Positions 46,501 to 57,531 of a DNA stretch of 64,000 bases are shown here, in pieces (the stretch's first letter is position 1; each line of letters starts with the position of its first letter). The stretch is taken from assembly GCF_003014675.1 (NCBI RefSeq), contig NZ_PYAU01000001.1, positions 3,534,001 to 3,598,000 on the forward strand, read 5' to 3'. The translations under genes and the position numbers were made by a program. This DNA is from Labedella gwakjiensis (GTDB lineage: Bacteria; Actinomycetota; Actinomycetes; Actinomycetales; Microbacteriaceae). The notes below the pieces were generated by a model, which made no database searches, was not told the DNA's origin, and saw only the letters and a program-made list of their open reading frames with translations.

Positions 46501-47724
46501 TCAGCGGAGCGCGACGTCACGCTCGGAGAGACCGGCCTTCCGCGCCGAGGCGATCACCCCGGGTATCGCGGTGAGGAATGCATCGACGTCGGCATCGGTG
46601 GTCGTACGACCGAGCGTCACCCGGAGAGCAGAGCGCGCCTCGTCCTCCGACCGCCCCATGGCCAGGAGGACGTGAGACGGCTCAGGCACTCCGGCCTGGC
46701 ACGCCGACCCGGTCGAGACCGAGATCCCCGCCATGTCGAGCAGGAACAGGATCGAGTCGCCCTGACATCCGGAGAAGGCGAAATGGGCGTTACCGGGGAG
46801 TCGATCGGGTCCATCGAGCGGCGCACCGTTCACCCTCGTGTCCGGCACGGACGCGAGCACTCCCGCCACGAGCCGATCCCTCAGCACGCGCAGTCGCCGT
46901 CCTTCCGACGGAAGCTCGGCACGCGCGAGCAGCGCCGCACGGGCGAAGGCCGCCGCGGACGCCACATCCTGCGTGCCCGAACGGAGCCGTCGCTGCTGAC
47001 CTCCGCCGTGCTGAAGCGGTTCCACCGTTGCACCCCGATGGAGCGCGAGCACCCCGATCCCCTGAGGGCCCCCGATCTTGTGGGCGGACACCGAGACCGC
47101 GACCGGTCCCGTCGCGCCCGTCGCTCCGGTCTCCGACCGCAGCGCGCGGAGGTCGAGCGGCACATGACCGTAGGCGGCCACCGCGTCGAGGTGCAGGGGC
47201 ACGTCGGCCGCGACCGCGCGCACCGCGATCTCCCGGACGGGCTGGATCGTCCCGACCTCGTTGTTGGCCACAATCACGGTCATGACGGCGATCCGGCCGG
47301 CGTTTTCGGCGAGCACCCGGTCGAGGTGCGTGAGATCCACGGCCCCGTCGTCGAGGAGATCGACCCACGCGGCCTCAGCACCCTCGTGGTCCACGAGCCA
47401 CTCCACCGCGTCGATCGTCGCGTGGTGCTCCCCCCGTGCCGCGACCACCACCGGTCGCTCGGAGTCGGCGTTGCGCGTCCAGTACAGGCCCTTGATCGCG
47501 AGGTTGATCGCCTCGGTCCCGCCCGAGACGATGAGCGCCTCGATCCCGTCCACCCCGAGTGTCGCTGCGATCGTCTCGCGCGCCTCCTCGAGTGTGCGTC
47601 TGGCCGCTTGCCCATGACTGTGGATCGACGACGAGTTGCCGATAGACGAGGCGACCTCCATCCACGCGGCGGCCGCCTCCGGGCGCAAAGGAGTGGTCGC
47701 GGAGTGGTCGAGATAGACCGGCAT
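46501..47724 (-). CDS. Cysteine desulfurase (NifS/IscS-like)
   Basis: PLP enzyme that converts Cys to Ala and a persulfide for tRNA thiolation or Fe-S assembly; 407 aa. YLDHSATTP is at the N-terminus, GGTEAINLAIKG near 68-79, the PLP Lys216 in SAHKIGGP, and the persulfide Cys342 in STGSACQAG. AGGAGGG before ATG 47724 fixes the start. It is immediately upstream of mnmA, which suggests MnmA as sulfur acceptor. The frame is open for another 2 kb upstream, but that part is antisense to glgX. Confidence 0.95.
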   Translation of the reverse strand: MPVYLDHSATTPLRPEAAAAWMEVASSIGNSSSIHSHGQAARRTLEEARETIAATLGVDGIEALIVSGGTEAINLAIKGLYWTRNADSERPVVVAARGEHHATIDAVEWLVDHEGAEAAWVDLLDDGAVDLTHLDRVLAENAGRIAVMTVIVANNEVGTIQPVREIAVRAVAADVPLHLDAVAAYGHVPLDLRALRSETGATGATGPVAVSVSAHKIGGPQGIGVLALHRGATVEPLQHGGGQQRRLRSGTQDVASAAAFARAALLARAELPSEGRRLRVLRDRLVAGVLASVPDTRVNGAPLDGPDRLPGNAHFAFSGCQGDSILFLLDMAGISVSTGSACQAGVPEPSHVLLAMGRSEDEARSALRVTLGRTTTDADVDAFLTAIPGVIASARKAGLSERDVALR

Positions 47725-47771
47725 CGGATCGCCCTCCTCACAGCCGTAACGCCGACGACATTCGTCACCCC

Positions 47772-47777
47772 TACTGT
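47772..47777 (+). promoter_or_regulatory. -10 hexamer of glgX (leaderless)
   Basis: TACTGT seven bases before the glgX ATG. Confidence 0.5.
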
Positions 47778-47784
47778 AGAACGC

Positions 47785-49833
47785 ATGACTGCCGCCGATC
47801 CCCTCCGCGACCTCGGTGTGAGGCTCACTTCCGGAGGCGGCGAGATCCGCGTCTGGTCGGCCAACGCCACGGCCGTGGAACTCGTGATCTTCGATGACAC
47901 CGACCTCGACTGGATCGTCAAGACGGTCCCTCTTCAGGACGTTGGAGCCGGTGTGTGGTCGGCACGGACGCGCAGCCTCAAGGTGGGCACCCGGTACGCA
48001 CTCCGCGCCGATGGGCCGAACGGTCCGAACCATGCCTTCAATCCGTCCCGGTTCCTGCTCGATCCGTGGGGCACCGGGCTCGTCCGCCGCAAGCCGGGGG
48101 TGTTCCGCTCCGCCGTGCCCGACACCGAGTTCGATTTCGGCGGCGTCGCCAAGCCGCGCATCCCCCTCGACCGCACCGTCGTGTACGAAGCCCATGTGAA
48201 GGGGCTCACCAGGCTGAGCCCGAACGTCCCGGAGGACCTGCGCGGGAGCTACGCCGGTCTTGCTCACCCGGACACGATCGCACGGCTGCTCGATCTCGGG
48301 GTCACGACGATCGAACTCCTCCCGATCCACGCATACGTCTCGGAGCAGCGACTCATCAAGCAGGGCCTCACGAACTACTGGGGCTACAACACCCTCAACT
48401 TCTTCACGCCCCACTCGGCCTACGCCTCGAAGCGCGCGCAGGCCGACGGCCCCTCCGCGGTGCTCCGTGAGTTCAAGGGAATGGTCAAGCTCCTCCACGA
48501 GGCCGGTCTCGAAGTCGTGCTCGACGTGGTCTACAACCACACGGCGGAAGAGGGGCCCGGCGGGCCCACGACGAGCCTCCGCGGCCTCGACAATGCGAGC
48601 TACTACCGACAGACCGCCGAGGGCCACTACATCGACACGGCGGGCACGGGCAATACCGTGAACTTCGCGACCGAGGCCGCTCAGCGACTCGTGATCGACT
48701 CGCTCAGCTACTGGGCGAACGACGTCCAGGTCGACGGCTTCCGCTTCGACCTGGCACCGGCGCTCGGGCGCGACGCGACGCACGAGTACCGCCGCGACCA
48801 CCCGCTCCTCCGCCGGATCGTCGAGGACCCGCGCCTCGCGGACGTCAAGATGATCGCCGAGCCGTGGGACACCGGGATGGGTGGCTGGCAGACCGGCAAC
48901 TTCCCCGACGGCTGGCACGAGTGGAACGACCGCTACCGCGACCGCGTCCGCAACTTCTGGCTCAGCGACGTGGACTACGCGCGGCGCGCGGAGCACGCCC
49001 CCGTCGGCATCGGCGGCTTCGCGACCCGCCTCACGGGATCCTCGAACACGTTCTCCACCGACCGCGGACCGCTCGCCTCGGTCAACTTCGTCACGGCGCA
49101 CGACGGCTTCACCCTCGCGGACCTCGTGTCGTACGACGTGAAGCACAACGTGGGCAACGGCGAGTCGAATCGCGACGGGAGCGACAACAACCGCTCCTTC
49201 AACCACGGCGCGGAGGGCGACACCGACGACGAGGCCATCCTCGCCGTGCGCAGGAAGGCGATGCGCAACCTCCTCGGCACCCTGCTCCTCTCCGCGGGAA
49301 TACCGATGATCACCGCCGGCGACGAATTCGGCCGGTCGCAGCGCGGTAACAACAACCCCTACTGCCACGACTCGGAGCTCACCTGGATGAGCCACAGCCT
49401 CCTCGACTGGCAGCAGGACCTCCGTGAGCACACGAAGCGTCTCCTGTCGTTGCGCGCGGAGAACCCGGCGCTCCGGCCGTCCCGGTACGGCCGTCCGGGA
49501 GAGACGACGCCGAGTGCGAGTCGCATGGACTGGTACGACGCCGACGGTGGAACGATGAGCGACGACGAGTGGACGCGGCCGGATCACCGCACGCTGCAGT
49601 ACCTCGCGACCTCGACCCCGGAGACCGAGGACCTCAACCAGATCCTGCTCGTCGTCCACGGCATGGAGCGGCCGACCACCATCGCGCTTCCCCGGCACGA
49701 GGGCATCGCGTGCTATGAACTGCTGTGGTCGAGCGCCGACGAGCGTCCGGTCCACGAGATCTCGATGCACGAGCCCGGCTCACGCATGGATATCCCGGGA
49801 ACGTGCGTGCTCCTGTTCCGAGCGGTGCCGTGA
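47785..49833 (+). CDS. glgX: Glycogen debranching enzyme GlgX
   Basis: GH13 isoamylase-type debranching enzyme that cleaves alpha-1,6 branches of limit dextrin; 682 aa. An N-terminal CBM48 domain (about 15-100) precedes the barrel. Motifs are NYWGYNTLNFF, VVYNHTAEE, GFRFDLAPALGRD (nucleophile Asp), KMIAEPWD (acid/base Glu) and FVTAHDGFTLADLVSY. There is no Shine-Dalgarno; TACTGT is seven bases upstream. It is followed by a YbaK-type gene overlapping by GTGA. It is divergent from the cysteine desulfurase gene. Confidence 0.94.
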   Translation: MTAADPLRDLGVRLTSGGGEIRVWSANATAVELVIFDDTDLDWIVKTVPLQDVGAGVWSARTRSLKVGTRYALRADGPNGPNHAFNPSRFLLDPWGTGLVRRKPGVFRSAVPDTEFDFGGVAKPRIPLDRTVVYEAHVKGLTRLSPNVPEDLRGSYAGLAHPDTIARLLDLGVTTIELLPIHAYVSEQRLIKQGLTNYWGYNTLNFFTPHSAYASKRAQADGPSAVLREFKGMVKLLHEAGLEVVLDVVYNHTAEEGPGGPTTSLRGLDNASYYRQTAEGHYIDTAGTGNTVNFATEAAQRLVIDSLSYWANDVQVDGFRFDLAPALGRDATHEYRRDHPLLRRIVEDPRLADVKMIAEPWDTGMGGWQTGNFPDGWHEWNDRYRDRVRNFWLSDVDYARRAEHAPVGIGGFATRLTGSSNTFSTDRGPLASVNFVTAHDGFTLADLVSYDVKHNVGNGESNRDGSDNNRSFNHGAEGDTDDEAILAVRRKAMRNLLGTLLLSAGIPMITAGDEFGRSQRGNNNPYCHDSELTWMSHSLLDWQQDLREHTKRLLSLRAENPALRPSRYGRPGETTPSASRMDWYDADGGTMSDDEWTRPDHRTLQYLATSTPETEDLNQILLVVHGMERPTTIALPRHEGIACYELLWSSADERPVHEISMHEPGSRMDIPGTCVLLFRAVP

Positions 49834-50324
49834 GTCGTTCCGCCCCACGTATCCCCGCCACGCCTGCGACGCGGGTACTCGACTCGGCACGGATCACCTG
49901 GAGCGGTCACGTCTACACCCACGATCCGGCCGTGACCGCCTACGGCCTCGAGGCTGCGACGGCTCTGGATGTTCCGATGGACAGGGTCTTCAAGACGCTC
50001 ATGGTCACAGCGGACGACGAACTCCTGGTTGCGGTCATCCCGGTGGCCGAACGGCTCGACCTGGGGGCTCTCGCTTCCGCCGTGAGCGCGAAGCGCGCGG
50101 CCCTCGCCGACCGGGCTTTAGCCGAGAGGCGAACCGGTTACGTCGCCGGCGGCATCAGCCCACTCGGCCAGAAGCACTCTCACCGCACCGTGATCGACGC
50201 ATCGGCCGAGCCTCACCCGACGGTCTTCGTGTCGGGAGGGCGCCGAGGATTCGACGTCGAGCTGTCACCGGCGGATCTGGTCGTACTCACGAACGCGAGC
50301 GTCTCCGCGATCACCGCGCCCTAG
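49830..50324 (+). CDS. ybaK: Cys-tRNA(Pro)/aminoacyl-tRNA deacylase, YbaK family
   Basis: 164-residue trans-editing deacylase that hydrolyses mischarged tRNA. Markers are VFKTLMVTADDELLVAVIP with the catalytic Lys, the TGYVAGGISPLGQKH segment, and FVSGGRRGFDVELSP. The GTG at 49830 overlaps the glgX stop (GTGA), so translation is coupled although the functions are unrelated. It converges on glgP. Confidence 0.92.
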   Translation: MSRSAPRIPATPATRVLDSARITWSGHVYTHDPAVTAYGLEAATALDVPMDRVFKTLMVTADDELLVAVIPVAERLDLGALASAVSAKRAALADRALAERRTGYVAGGISPLGQKHSHRTVIDASAEPHPTVFVSGGRRGFDVELSPADLVVLTNASVSAITAP

Positions 50325-50351
50325 TGCCCCGGGACGCCGTGGCCGAGCCCG

Positions 50352-52925
50352 TCACCGCGCGACGGCGACGAGCCCCATCTCCACGTCGCTCGCCACGTCC
50401 CTGTGATGGGGAACGACACGCACGGTGTAGCCGAAGTTTCCCGAGCGCTCGAGGCGCAGCTCTCCTCCGTAGACGACACTCGTCTCTCCGTCGCCGCGTC
50501 CACTGGGACCGTCGACCGGCTGCAGCGGGAGCGTCGCGACGTCGGTGAGCTCGCCCTCCGCTGAGCCCGCACCGTAGACGAGTTCGACGCTCACGTCGTC
50601 CGGTGTCAAGCCACCGAGCGCGACGTAGGCGCGCAGCCGCAGCGTCTCCCCCACTTGCGGCGTGACGTCGAGCCCGCCCGATTCGACGTGACTGATCTCG
50701 ACCCGCGGCCACGCCTCGACGACGCGGCGCTTCCACGCCGCGAGCTCGCGCGCCGGCTTGTACGAGGACTCGCTCAGTCGCTCAGCCGCGGCTGCAGCCG
50801 GCAGGTAGAGGGCGCCGACATATTGCCGCAGCATCCGGTCGGCACTGAGCTCCGGCGAGAGTGTGGCGAGCGAGTGTCGCATCGTGGCGAGCCATCCGTG
50901 TGGCAGCCCGGACTCGCCCCTGTCGTAGAAGCTCGGAACGATGTGGTGCTCGAGCAGTTCGTAGAGCGAGGCCGCCTCGATCCGGTCCCGTTCCTCCGGC
51001 GAGAGGTTCGCGGCCGCCGTGGGGATGGTCCATCCGTTCGCACCGTCGGCGAACTCCGCCCACCACCCGTCGAGCACCGACAGGTTCAGCGAGCCGTTGA
51101 GAGCGGCCTTCATTCCCGACGTGCCGCACGCCTCGAGGGGACGCAGCGGGTTGTTGAGCCACACGTCGGTACCCGGGAACAACGTCTTCGCCATCGCCAT
51201 GTCGTAGTCGGGCAGGAAGACGATGCGCGAGCGCACCTCCGGCTCGGCCGCGAACTCGACGAGCTGCTGGATGAGGCGCTTGCCCTCGTCGTCAGCCGGG
51301 TGGGATTTGCCCGCGACGACGATCTGGATCGGTCTCTCGGGGTCGAGGAGGAGCGCGCGCAGACGGTCCTCGTCGTGCAGCATGAGCGTGAGGCGCTTGT
51401 AGGTCGGCACACGACGCGCGAAGCCGATGGTCAGGACGTCGGGATCGAGGACCCCGTGCACCCATTCAGGAACGACGCCGCCCGGGTTCTGCGACACCCA
51501 AGACGCCTCGACCCGCCGCCGGGCGTCCGCAACGAGCTCGGCCCGGAGGTGCCGCTTCGTCTCCCACAGGTCCGCGTCGGAGACCGCGTGGTCGCGCCAG
51601 TCGACCGACGTCGTGTCACGCGTGCCCCACGCCCGTTCGGCCAGGTCGGTGAGAGGCGTACTCGTCCAGGTCGCCGGGTGCACGCCGTTCGTGATGGACC
51701 CGATGGGGATGTCGTTCTCGTCGAACCCCGGCCACAGCGATCGGAACATCCGGCGGGAGACCTCTCCGTGCAACCGCGAGACGCCGTTCGCGCGCTGCGC
51801 CAGACGGAAACCCATGATCGCCATGTTGAACAGCCCTGGTCGCCCGTCCACTGCAGACTCGAGGCCGAGCGAGAGCACATCGCGCGACTCGACACCCGGG
51901 AGCAGTTCCGTGGAGAAGTACCGGGTGATGAGCTCGGGATCGAAGCGGTCGATGCCGGCCGGAACCGGCGTGTGTGTGGTGAAAACCTCGCCACCGCGCA
52001 CCACTTCGAGGGCCTCCGCGAATCCGAGGCCCGCTCCCACGAGGTCGGAGATGCGCTCCAGTCCGAGAAAACCGGCGTGTCCCTCGTTCGTGTGGAACAC
52101 CGTGGGCATGTCGGCGCCCGTCAGATCGCACCACTGCTTGATCGCCCGGACGCCGCCGATTCCGAGGAGCAGTTCCTGCCGGAGACGGTGCTCCTCCCCT
52201 CCGCCGTACAGACGGTCCGTGACCTGACAGAGGTCGGCATCGTTCTCCGGCACGTCGGTGTCGAGCAGCAGGAGCGTCACCCGCCCGACCCGCGCGACCC
52301 AGACGCGCGCATTGAGAGAGCGTCCGTCCGGCAGCGCGAGCACGATGTCCACGGGGGTGCCGTCGAGATGACGCAGGACGGAGAGCGGAAGACCGTCCGG
52401 ATCGACGATCGGGTAGGTCTCCTGCTGCCACCCGTCGGCCGAGAGCGACTGGCTGAAGTACCCGGACCGGTAGAAGAGGCCGACCGCGACGAGAGGCACC
52501 CCGAGGTCGGACGCGCTCTTCAGGTGATCGCCCGCGAGGATGCCCAGGCCGCCGGAGTACTGCGGCAGGGCCGCCGTGATCCCGTACTCGGGCGAGAAGT
52601 AGGCGATCGACGTCGGGGCGGACTCGCCGAGGCCCTGGTACCAGCGCGGCTCGGAGAGATAGCGCTGGAGATCGTCCCGGAGCGCGTCCACGCGAGCGAC
52701 GAACACGTCGTCGGCCGCGAGCTCGTCGAGCCGTGCTTGGGACAGAGAGGCGAACAGTTCGGCGGGGTCGCGAGCGAGTCGATCCTCCACGCCGTGAGCC
52801 ATGTCGGAGAACAGCGCCACGGTCGGCTCATGCCAGACCCACCGCAGATTCCCGACAAGGGTCTCGAGCGCGGCGAGGCGTTCGGGGAGGGCTGGACGGA
52901 CGGCGAAACGACGGATGGCCTTCAC
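50352..52925 (-). CDS. glgP: Alpha-glucan phosphorylase (GlgP, GT35)
   Basis: Releases glucose-1-phosphate from alpha-glucans; 857 aa, the long actinobacterial form with an N-terminal DUF3417 domain (about 1-115). Substrate loops include YSGGLGILAGDHLKS and FHTNEGHAGFLGLER. The PLP-binding Lys lies in ACGTSGMKAALNG near residue 605. The start is GTG 52925 with TAGGCT six bases upstream and no Shine-Dalgarno. It is divergent from glgE across about 100 bp that hold both -10 hexamers. Confidence 0.95.
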   Translation of the reverse strand: MKAIRRFAVRPALPERLAALETLVGNLRWVWHEPTVALFSDMAHGVEDRLARDPAELFASLSQARLDELAADDVFVARVDALRDDLQRYLSEPRWYQGLGESAPTSIAYFSPEYGITAALPQYSGGLGILAGDHLKSASDLGVPLVAVGLFYRSGYFSQSLSADGWQQETYPIVDPDGLPLSVLRHLDGTPVDIVLALPDGRSLNARVWVARVGRVTLLLLDTDVPENDADLCQVTDRLYGGGEEHRLRQELLLGIGGVRAIKQWCDLTGADMPTVFHTNEGHAGFLGLERISDLVGAGLGFAEALEVVRGGEVFTTHTPVPAGIDRFDPELITRYFSTELLPGVESRDVLSLGLESAVDGRPGLFNMAIMGFRLAQRANGVSRLHGEVSRRMFRSLWPGFDENDIPIGSITNGVHPATWTSTPLTDLAERAWGTRDTTSVDWRDHAVSDADLWETKRHLRAELVADARRRVEASWVSQNPGGVVPEWVHGVLDPDVLTIGFARRVPTYKRLTLMLHDEDRLRALLLDPERPIQIVVAGKSHPADDEGKRLIQQLVEFAAEPEVRSRIVFLPDYDMAMAKTLFPGTDVWLNNPLRPLEACGTSGMKAALNGSLNLSVLDGWWAEFADGANGWTIPTAAANLSPEERDRIEAASLYELLEHHIVPSFYDRGESGLPHGWLATMRHSLATLSPELSADRMLRQYVGALYLPAAAAAERLSESSYKPARELAAWKRRVVEAWPRVEISHVESGGLDVTPQVGETLRLRAYVALGGLTPDDVSVELVYGAGSAEGELTDVATLPLQPVDGPSGRGDGETSVVYGGELRLERSGNFGYTVRVVPHHRDVASDVEMGLVAVAR

Positions 52926-52931
52926 GCGCTC

Positions 52932-52937
52932 AGCCTA
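52932..52937 (-). promoter_or_regulatory. -10 hexamer of glgP (leaderless)
   Basis: TAGGCT on the minus strand, six bases before the glgP GTG. Confidence 0.55.
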
Positions 52938-53017
52938 GACGAGGAGCGGAGTGTAGCGCGTCGGTGTTCACGCCCCCGAGCCCCGTCGCGCCCCTGCCGC
53001 TCGGGGTCGCGACCCGG

Positions 53018-53023
53018 TACGGT
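53018..53023 (+). promoter_or_regulatory. -10 hexamer of glgE (leaderless)
   Basis: TACGGT six bases before the glgE GTG at 53030; it decides the start. Confidence 0.5.
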
Positions 53024-53029
53024 CGGAGA

Positions 53030-55198
53030 GTGGCTAAGAAGAAGGCCGGCACACCGGCCGCACGCGATGTCCAGTCGGCGACGACGCCGAAACGATCAGC
53101 CTCGGCCGCGGTGACGCCGCAGCCTCAGAGAACCGAACCGGAGGCCGCCGCGGCAGCCCCGACCCCGGAGCCGGCGACGACGAGCGGCACGTCGACGTCC
53201 TCGGCTCCCGCCACGGTCGGCAGACTGCCGATCCTCGGCGTGAAGCCCGAGGTCGAGGCAGGCCGCTGGCCGGCGAAGGCCTTCGCGGGCGAGGTCGTGT
53301 CGTTCGGTGCGACCGCGTTCCGCGAGGGACACGACCTCATCGGGGTACGCGCGCTCCTCACCTCCCCCACCGGCGCCCGGTCGACCGTGATCCTCGATCC
53401 CGGGGCGCCCGGAACCGACACGTGGGTCGGATCCGCCCGACTCGACGACGAGGGGACGTGGACGTTCCGCATCCTCTCGTTCGCCGACGAATTCGCGACG
53501 TGGCACCACAACGCGGAGATCAAGATCGACGCGGGGATCGACGTCGAACTCATGTACACGATCGGCGAGCAGCTGCTGACCGAGGCCGCCTCCGATGAGG
53601 GTCGTCCCGAGGACGAGCGCCGTCTGCTGTCAGATCATGCGGCGACCCTCGCCTCCTCGACCGACCCGGAGGCCCGTCGCGCTGTCCTCGACGACCCCGA
53701 CCTCGCAGAGATCGCTCGGCAACGGCCGTTCATGGGGCTCCGCTCGGAGTCGGACGAGCGCTCCATCGTCGTCGAGCGGACCCGGGCAGGCTTCGCCTCC
53801 TGGTACGAGTTCTTCCCCCGCTCCGAAGGTGCGAAGAAGAACGCCGACGGCTCCTGGTCCTCCGGCAACTTCCGGACCGCGGCCGAGCGTCTGCCCGCCG
53901 TCGCGGCCATGGGATTCGACGTGGTCTACCTTCCGCCGATCCACCCCATCGGTCGCGCCTTCCGGAAGGGGCCGAACAACACCCTCGACGCCGGGCCGAA
54001 CGACCCGGGCTCGCCGTGGGCGATCGGATCCGCCGAAGGCGGTCACGACGCCATCCACCCCGACCTCGGAACGGTCGCCGATTTCGAGGCATTCGTCGCC
54101 GCCGCCTCCGCGCTCGGCATGGAGGTCGCGCTCGACCTCGCGCTGCAGGCGTCGCCTGACCACCCCTGGGTCACCGAGCACCCGGAATGGTTCACGACGC
54201 TCCCGGACGGCACGATCGCCTACGCCGAGAACCCGCCGAAGAAGTACCAGGACATCTACCCGATCAACTTCGACAACGATCCGGAGGGCATTCGCGCCGA
54301 GGTCCTCCGCATCGTCCGCTACTGGATGTCCCTCGGCGTTCGGACCTTCCGCGTCGACAACCCCCACACGAAGCCCGTCGAGTTCTGGGAGTGGCTCATC
54401 GGCGAGGTCAACGCGTCGGACCCCGACGTCGTCTTCCTCGCCGAGGCGTTCACCCGACCGGCGATGATGCGCGCCCTCGCGAAGGTCGGATTCCAGCAGG
54501 GGTATTCGTACTTCACCTGGCGCAACACGCGCGAGGAGCTCGAGGAGTTCTTCGGGAGCATCTCGACCGAGACGGCCGACTACTACCGGCCGAACCTCTT
54601 CGTGAACACGCCGGACATCCTGACCGAGTATCTGCAGTTCGGCGGTCCCGCGGCCTTCACGATCCGCGCCGCACTCGCTGCGACCGCCGGACCGCTCTGG
54701 GGCGTGTACTCCGGCTTCGAACTCTTCGAGAACGTGGCGCGTCCGGGGTCCGAGGAGAACATCGACAACGAGAAGTACGAGTACAAGCCGCGCGACTACG
54801 CGGCGGCCGAGGCCGCGGGCTCGTCGCTTGGGCTGTTCATCGGCACGCTCAACCGTGTTCGACGCGAGCACCCCGCACTCGGTCAGCTCCGCAACCTGCG
54901 GCTCCACTCCTCCGACGACGACAGCATCCTCGTGTACTCGAAGCACCTGAGCGCCGAGCTGTCGCCGACGGGAACGGCTGACACCGTCATCGTGGTGGCC
55001 AACGTCGACCCGCACTCGGTGAGGGAGACGACGGTTCACCTCGACTCCACCGCTTTCGGCATCCCGAGCGGAACACCTTTCCGTGTGCGTGACGTCATCA
55101 CCGACACCGTCTGGGAGTGGGGCGAGCACAACTACGTGCGTCTCGACGCCTTCACGACCCCTGTGCACATTCTCGAGATCCTGGAGGACCGACCGTGA
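53030..55198 (+). CDS. glgE: Alpha-1,4-glucan:maltose-1-phosphate maltosyltransferase GlgE
   Basis: GH13_3 enzyme that extends alpha-glucan with maltose-1-phosphate; 722 aa. An Ala/Pro/Thr-rich N-terminal extension of about 60 residues precedes domain N. GH13 motifs are [22 protein letters not shown] (nucleophile Asp), FLAEAFTRP (Glu), and [15 protein letters not shown] typical of GlgE. The start is GTG 53030, supported by TACGGT six bases upstream. It overlaps glgB by GTGA. The partner genes treS and pep2/mak, which would make maltose-1-phosphate, are not in the window. Confidence 0.94.
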   Translation: MAKKKAGTPAARDVQSATTPKRSASAAVTPQPQRTEPEAAAAAPTPEPATTSGTSTSSAPATVGRLPILGVKPEVEAGRWPAKAFAGEVVSFGATAFREGHDLIGVRALLTSPTGARSTVILDPGAPGTDTWVGSARLDDEGTWTFRILSFADEFATWHHNAEIKIDAGIDVELMYTIGEQLLTEAASDEGRPEDERRLLSDHAATLASSTDPEARRAVLDDPDLAEIARQRPFMGLRSESDERSIVVERTRAGFASWYEFFPRSEGAKKNADGSWSSGNFRTAAERLPAVAAMGFDVVYLPPIHPIGRAFRKGPNNTLDAGPNDPGSPWAIGSAEGGHDAIHPDLGTVADFEAFVAAASALGMEVALDLALQASPDHPWVTEHPEWFTTLPDGTIAYAENPPKKYQDIYPINFDNDPEGIRAEVLRIVRYWMSLGVRTFRVDNPHTKPVEFWEWLIGEVNASDPDVVFLAEAFTRPAMMRALAKVGFQQGYSYFTWRNTREELEEFFGSISTETADYYRPNLFVNTPDILTEYLQFGGPAAFTIRAALAATAGPLWGVYSGFELFENVARPGSEENIDNEKYEYKPRDYAAAEAAGSSLGLFIGTLNRVRREHPALGQLRNLRLHSSDDDSILVYSKHLSAELSPTGTADTVIVVANVDPHSVRETTVHLDSTAFGIPSGTPFRVRDVITDTVWEWGEHNYVRLDAFTTPVHILEILEDRP

Positions 55199-57462
55199 GC
55201 ACGATTCCCCCCATCCCTTCGCAGCCGACCGAGCACGTCACGGTATCCGCCCAGCGGTCCGCCCCTGACAAGGTCGCTTTACCGGAGCTGAGCGACGATC
55301 TCCTCGGGGCCGTCGCCTCCGGGACGCACCACGACCCGCATTCCGTGCTCGGCAGCCACCCCGTCGCGGCCGAGGGTGTCAGTGACGCACTCACGGTGAT
55401 CCGCACGCGTCGCCCCCTCGCGACGCGCGTGGCCGCCATCCTCGATTCCGGGGCACGCGTCGAGCTGACGCACGTGCACTCCGGGATCTGGCAGGGCGCG
55501 CACGTGACCGGCCATCAGCCGTACCGTATCGAGGCGAGCTACGACGGCGGTCCCGACTGGATCGCCGACGACGCGTACGCGTTCGCTCCGACCATCGGCG
55601 AGCTCGATCTCCACCTGATCGGCGAGGGCCGCCACGAGCGCCTCTGGGACGTGCTCGGCGCGCACCACCGCACCCTCGGCACGGCCGATCGCGCCGTGCA
55701 CGGCACATCCTTCACCGTCTGGGCACCGCACGCGAGTGCTGCGCGCGTCGTCGGCACCTTCAACGACTGGAGCGGCGAGGCGCACTCGATGCGCTCCATG
55801 GGAGGCTCCGGCGTCTGGGAGCTCTTCGTCCCCGACGTCGAGCCCGGTGCCATGTACAAGTTCCAGCTCCGCGGCCGGGACGGCGAGTGGGTGACGAAGG
55901 CGGACCCCCTTGCGCGGCACGCGGAGACGGCCGGGCTCACGGCATCGATCGTGACCGAATCGCACTACACGTGGAACGATGACGAGTGGATGACCGCGCG
56001 CGCGGCGAGCAACCCGCACGACGGCCCGATGAGTGTCTACGAGTTGCACGCTGGATCGTGGCGGCTCGGACTCGGGTACCGTGAGCTCGCCGACCACCTC
56101 ATCGACTACGTCACGGAACTCGGCTTCACGCACGTCGAATTCATGCCTCTCGCCGAGCACCCGTTCGGCGGCTCCTGGGGCTACCAGGTCACGGGCTACT
56201 ATGCGCCGACGAGCCGCTTCGGCAACCCCGACGACCTCCGCTACCTCATCGATCGACTGCATCAGGCCGGCATCGGCGTGCTCATGGACTGGGTGCCCGG
56301 CCACTTCGCCACCGATGCGTGGGCACTCGCCCGCTTCGACGGCGAGGCGCTCTACGAGCACCCCGATCCGCGCCGCGGAGAGCACAAGGACTGGGGCACG
56401 CTGATCTTCGACTTCGGTAACCCGCAGGTCCGGAACTTCCTCGTCGCCAATGCGCTGTACTGGCTCGAGGAGTTCCACGTGGACGGTCTGCGCGTCGATG
56501 CCGTCGCGTCGATGCTCTACCTCGACTACTCCAGGGAACCGGGCGAGTGGCTGCCGAACATCCACGGCGGCAACGAGAACCTCGAGGCCATCAGCCTGCT
56601 GCAGGAGGCCAACGCCACGGCATACCGGCGCAACCCCGGGGTCGTGATGATCGCCGAGGAGTCCACCAACTGGGGAGGGGTCACCGCCCCGACGAACGGC
56701 GGCGGGCTGGGCTTCGGCTTCAAGTGGAACATGGGCTGGATGCACGATTCGCTCCAGTACATCGCGAACGATCCCATGTGGCGCTCGTACCACCACGGCG
56801 AGATCACGTTCTCGTTCCTCTACGCCTACAGCGAGAACTTCCTCCTGCCGATCAGCCACGACGAGGTCGTGCACGGCAAGGGATCGCTCCTCGGCAAGAT
56901 GCCCGGTGATCACTGGCAGAAGCTCGCCAACCTCCGTGCGTACCTCACCTTCATGTGGTCGCACCCGGGCAAGCAGCTCCTGTTCATGGGTCAGGAGTTC
57001 GGCCAGCTCAGCGAGTGGTCGGAGTCGCGCGACCTCGACTGGTGGATCCTCGACCAGCCGGCGCACCGCGGACTGCACTCCCTCGTGACACAGCTCAACC
57101 GCGTCTACACGGAGAACCCCGCGCTGTGGGCGCTCGACAACTCGCCCGCCGGCTTCGAGTGGCTCGACGGTGGCGACTCGACGCACAACATCGTCTCGTT
57201 CCTCCGACGCGACGGGAATGGCGACGAGATCGCGGTCTTCATGAACTTCTCCGGAGCGACCGTCGGTCCGTACCGGGCCGGTCTCCCCCAGGCCGGCATC
57301 TGGGACGAGATCCTCAACTCGGACGCCGGCGACTTCGGCGGCTCAGGCGTCGGCAACCTCGGGAGCGTCACGGCGCGGGACGAGCCGTGGGCTGGTCGTC
57401 CGGCCTCGGCGGACATCACCCTTCCCCCGCTCGCGGGCCTCTGGCTCAAGCGACGCCGCTGA
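55195..57462 (+). CDS. glgB: 1,4-alpha-glucan branching enzyme GlgB
   Basis: Introduces alpha-1,6 branches; 755 aa. Two N-terminal beta-domains (the second CBM48 with [20 protein letters not shown]) precede the GH13 barrel. Motifs are [25 protein letters not shown] (nucleophile Asp), VMIAEEST (Glu) and [12 protein letters not shown]. The start GTG 55195 overlaps the glgE stop (GTGA), with GGAGG upstream. GlgE and GlgB thus form one operon closed by the terminator at 57479-57514. Confidence 0.97.
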   Translation: MSTIPPIPSQPTEHVTVSAQRSAPDKVALPELSDDLLGAVASGTHHDPHSVLGSHPVAAEGVSDALTVIRTRRPLATRVAAILDSGARVELTHVHSGIWQGAHVTGHQPYRIEASYDGGPDWIADDAYAFAPTIGELDLHLIGEGRHERLWDVLGAHHRTLGTADRAVHGTSFTVWAPHASAARVVGTFNDWSGEAHSMRSMGGSGVWELFVPDVEPGAMYKFQLRGRDGEWVTKADPLARHAETAGLTASIVTESHYTWNDDEWMTARAASNPHDGPMSVYELHAGSWRLGLGYRELADHLIDYVTELGFTHVEFMPLAEHPFGGSWGYQVTGYYAPTSRFGNPDDLRYLIDRLHQAGIGVLMDWVPGHFATDAWALARFDGEALYEHPDPRRGEHKDWGTLIFDFGNPQVRNFLVANALYWLEEFHVDGLRVDAVASMLYLDYSREPGEWLPNIHGGNENLEAISLLQEANATAYRRNPGVVMIAEESTNWGGVTAPTNGGGLGFGFKWNMGWMHDSLQYIANDPMWRSYHHGEITFSFLYAYSENFLLPISHDEVVHGKGSLLGKMPGDHWQKLANLRAYLTFMWSHPGKQLLFMGQEFGQLSEWSESRDLDWWILDQPAHRGLHSLVTQLNRVYTENPALWALDNSPAGFEWLDGGDSTHNIVSFLRRDGNGDEIAVFMNFSGATVGPYRAGLPQAGIWDEILNSDAGDFGGSGVGNLGSVTARDEPWAGRPASADITLPPLAGLWLKRRR

Positions 57463-57478
57463 TCGGCTGAGAACCGAT

Positions 57479-57514
57479 GAAGGGGCACGGCGACCGATGT
57501 CGCCGTGCCCCTTC
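57479..57514. terminator. Bidirectional terminator after glgB
   Basis: 16-bp perfect stem (57479-57494 with 57499-57514) and a CGAT loop. It lies between convergent glgB and the thioredoxin-like gene. Confidence 0.92.
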
Positions 57515-57531
57515 GGTATCGAGCGGGCTGG

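Noticed and set aside
47725-49770. 2-kb upstream extension of the cysteine desulfurase frame
   Set aside because: It is entirely antisense to glgX and the family N-terminus YLDHSATTP begins at 47724.
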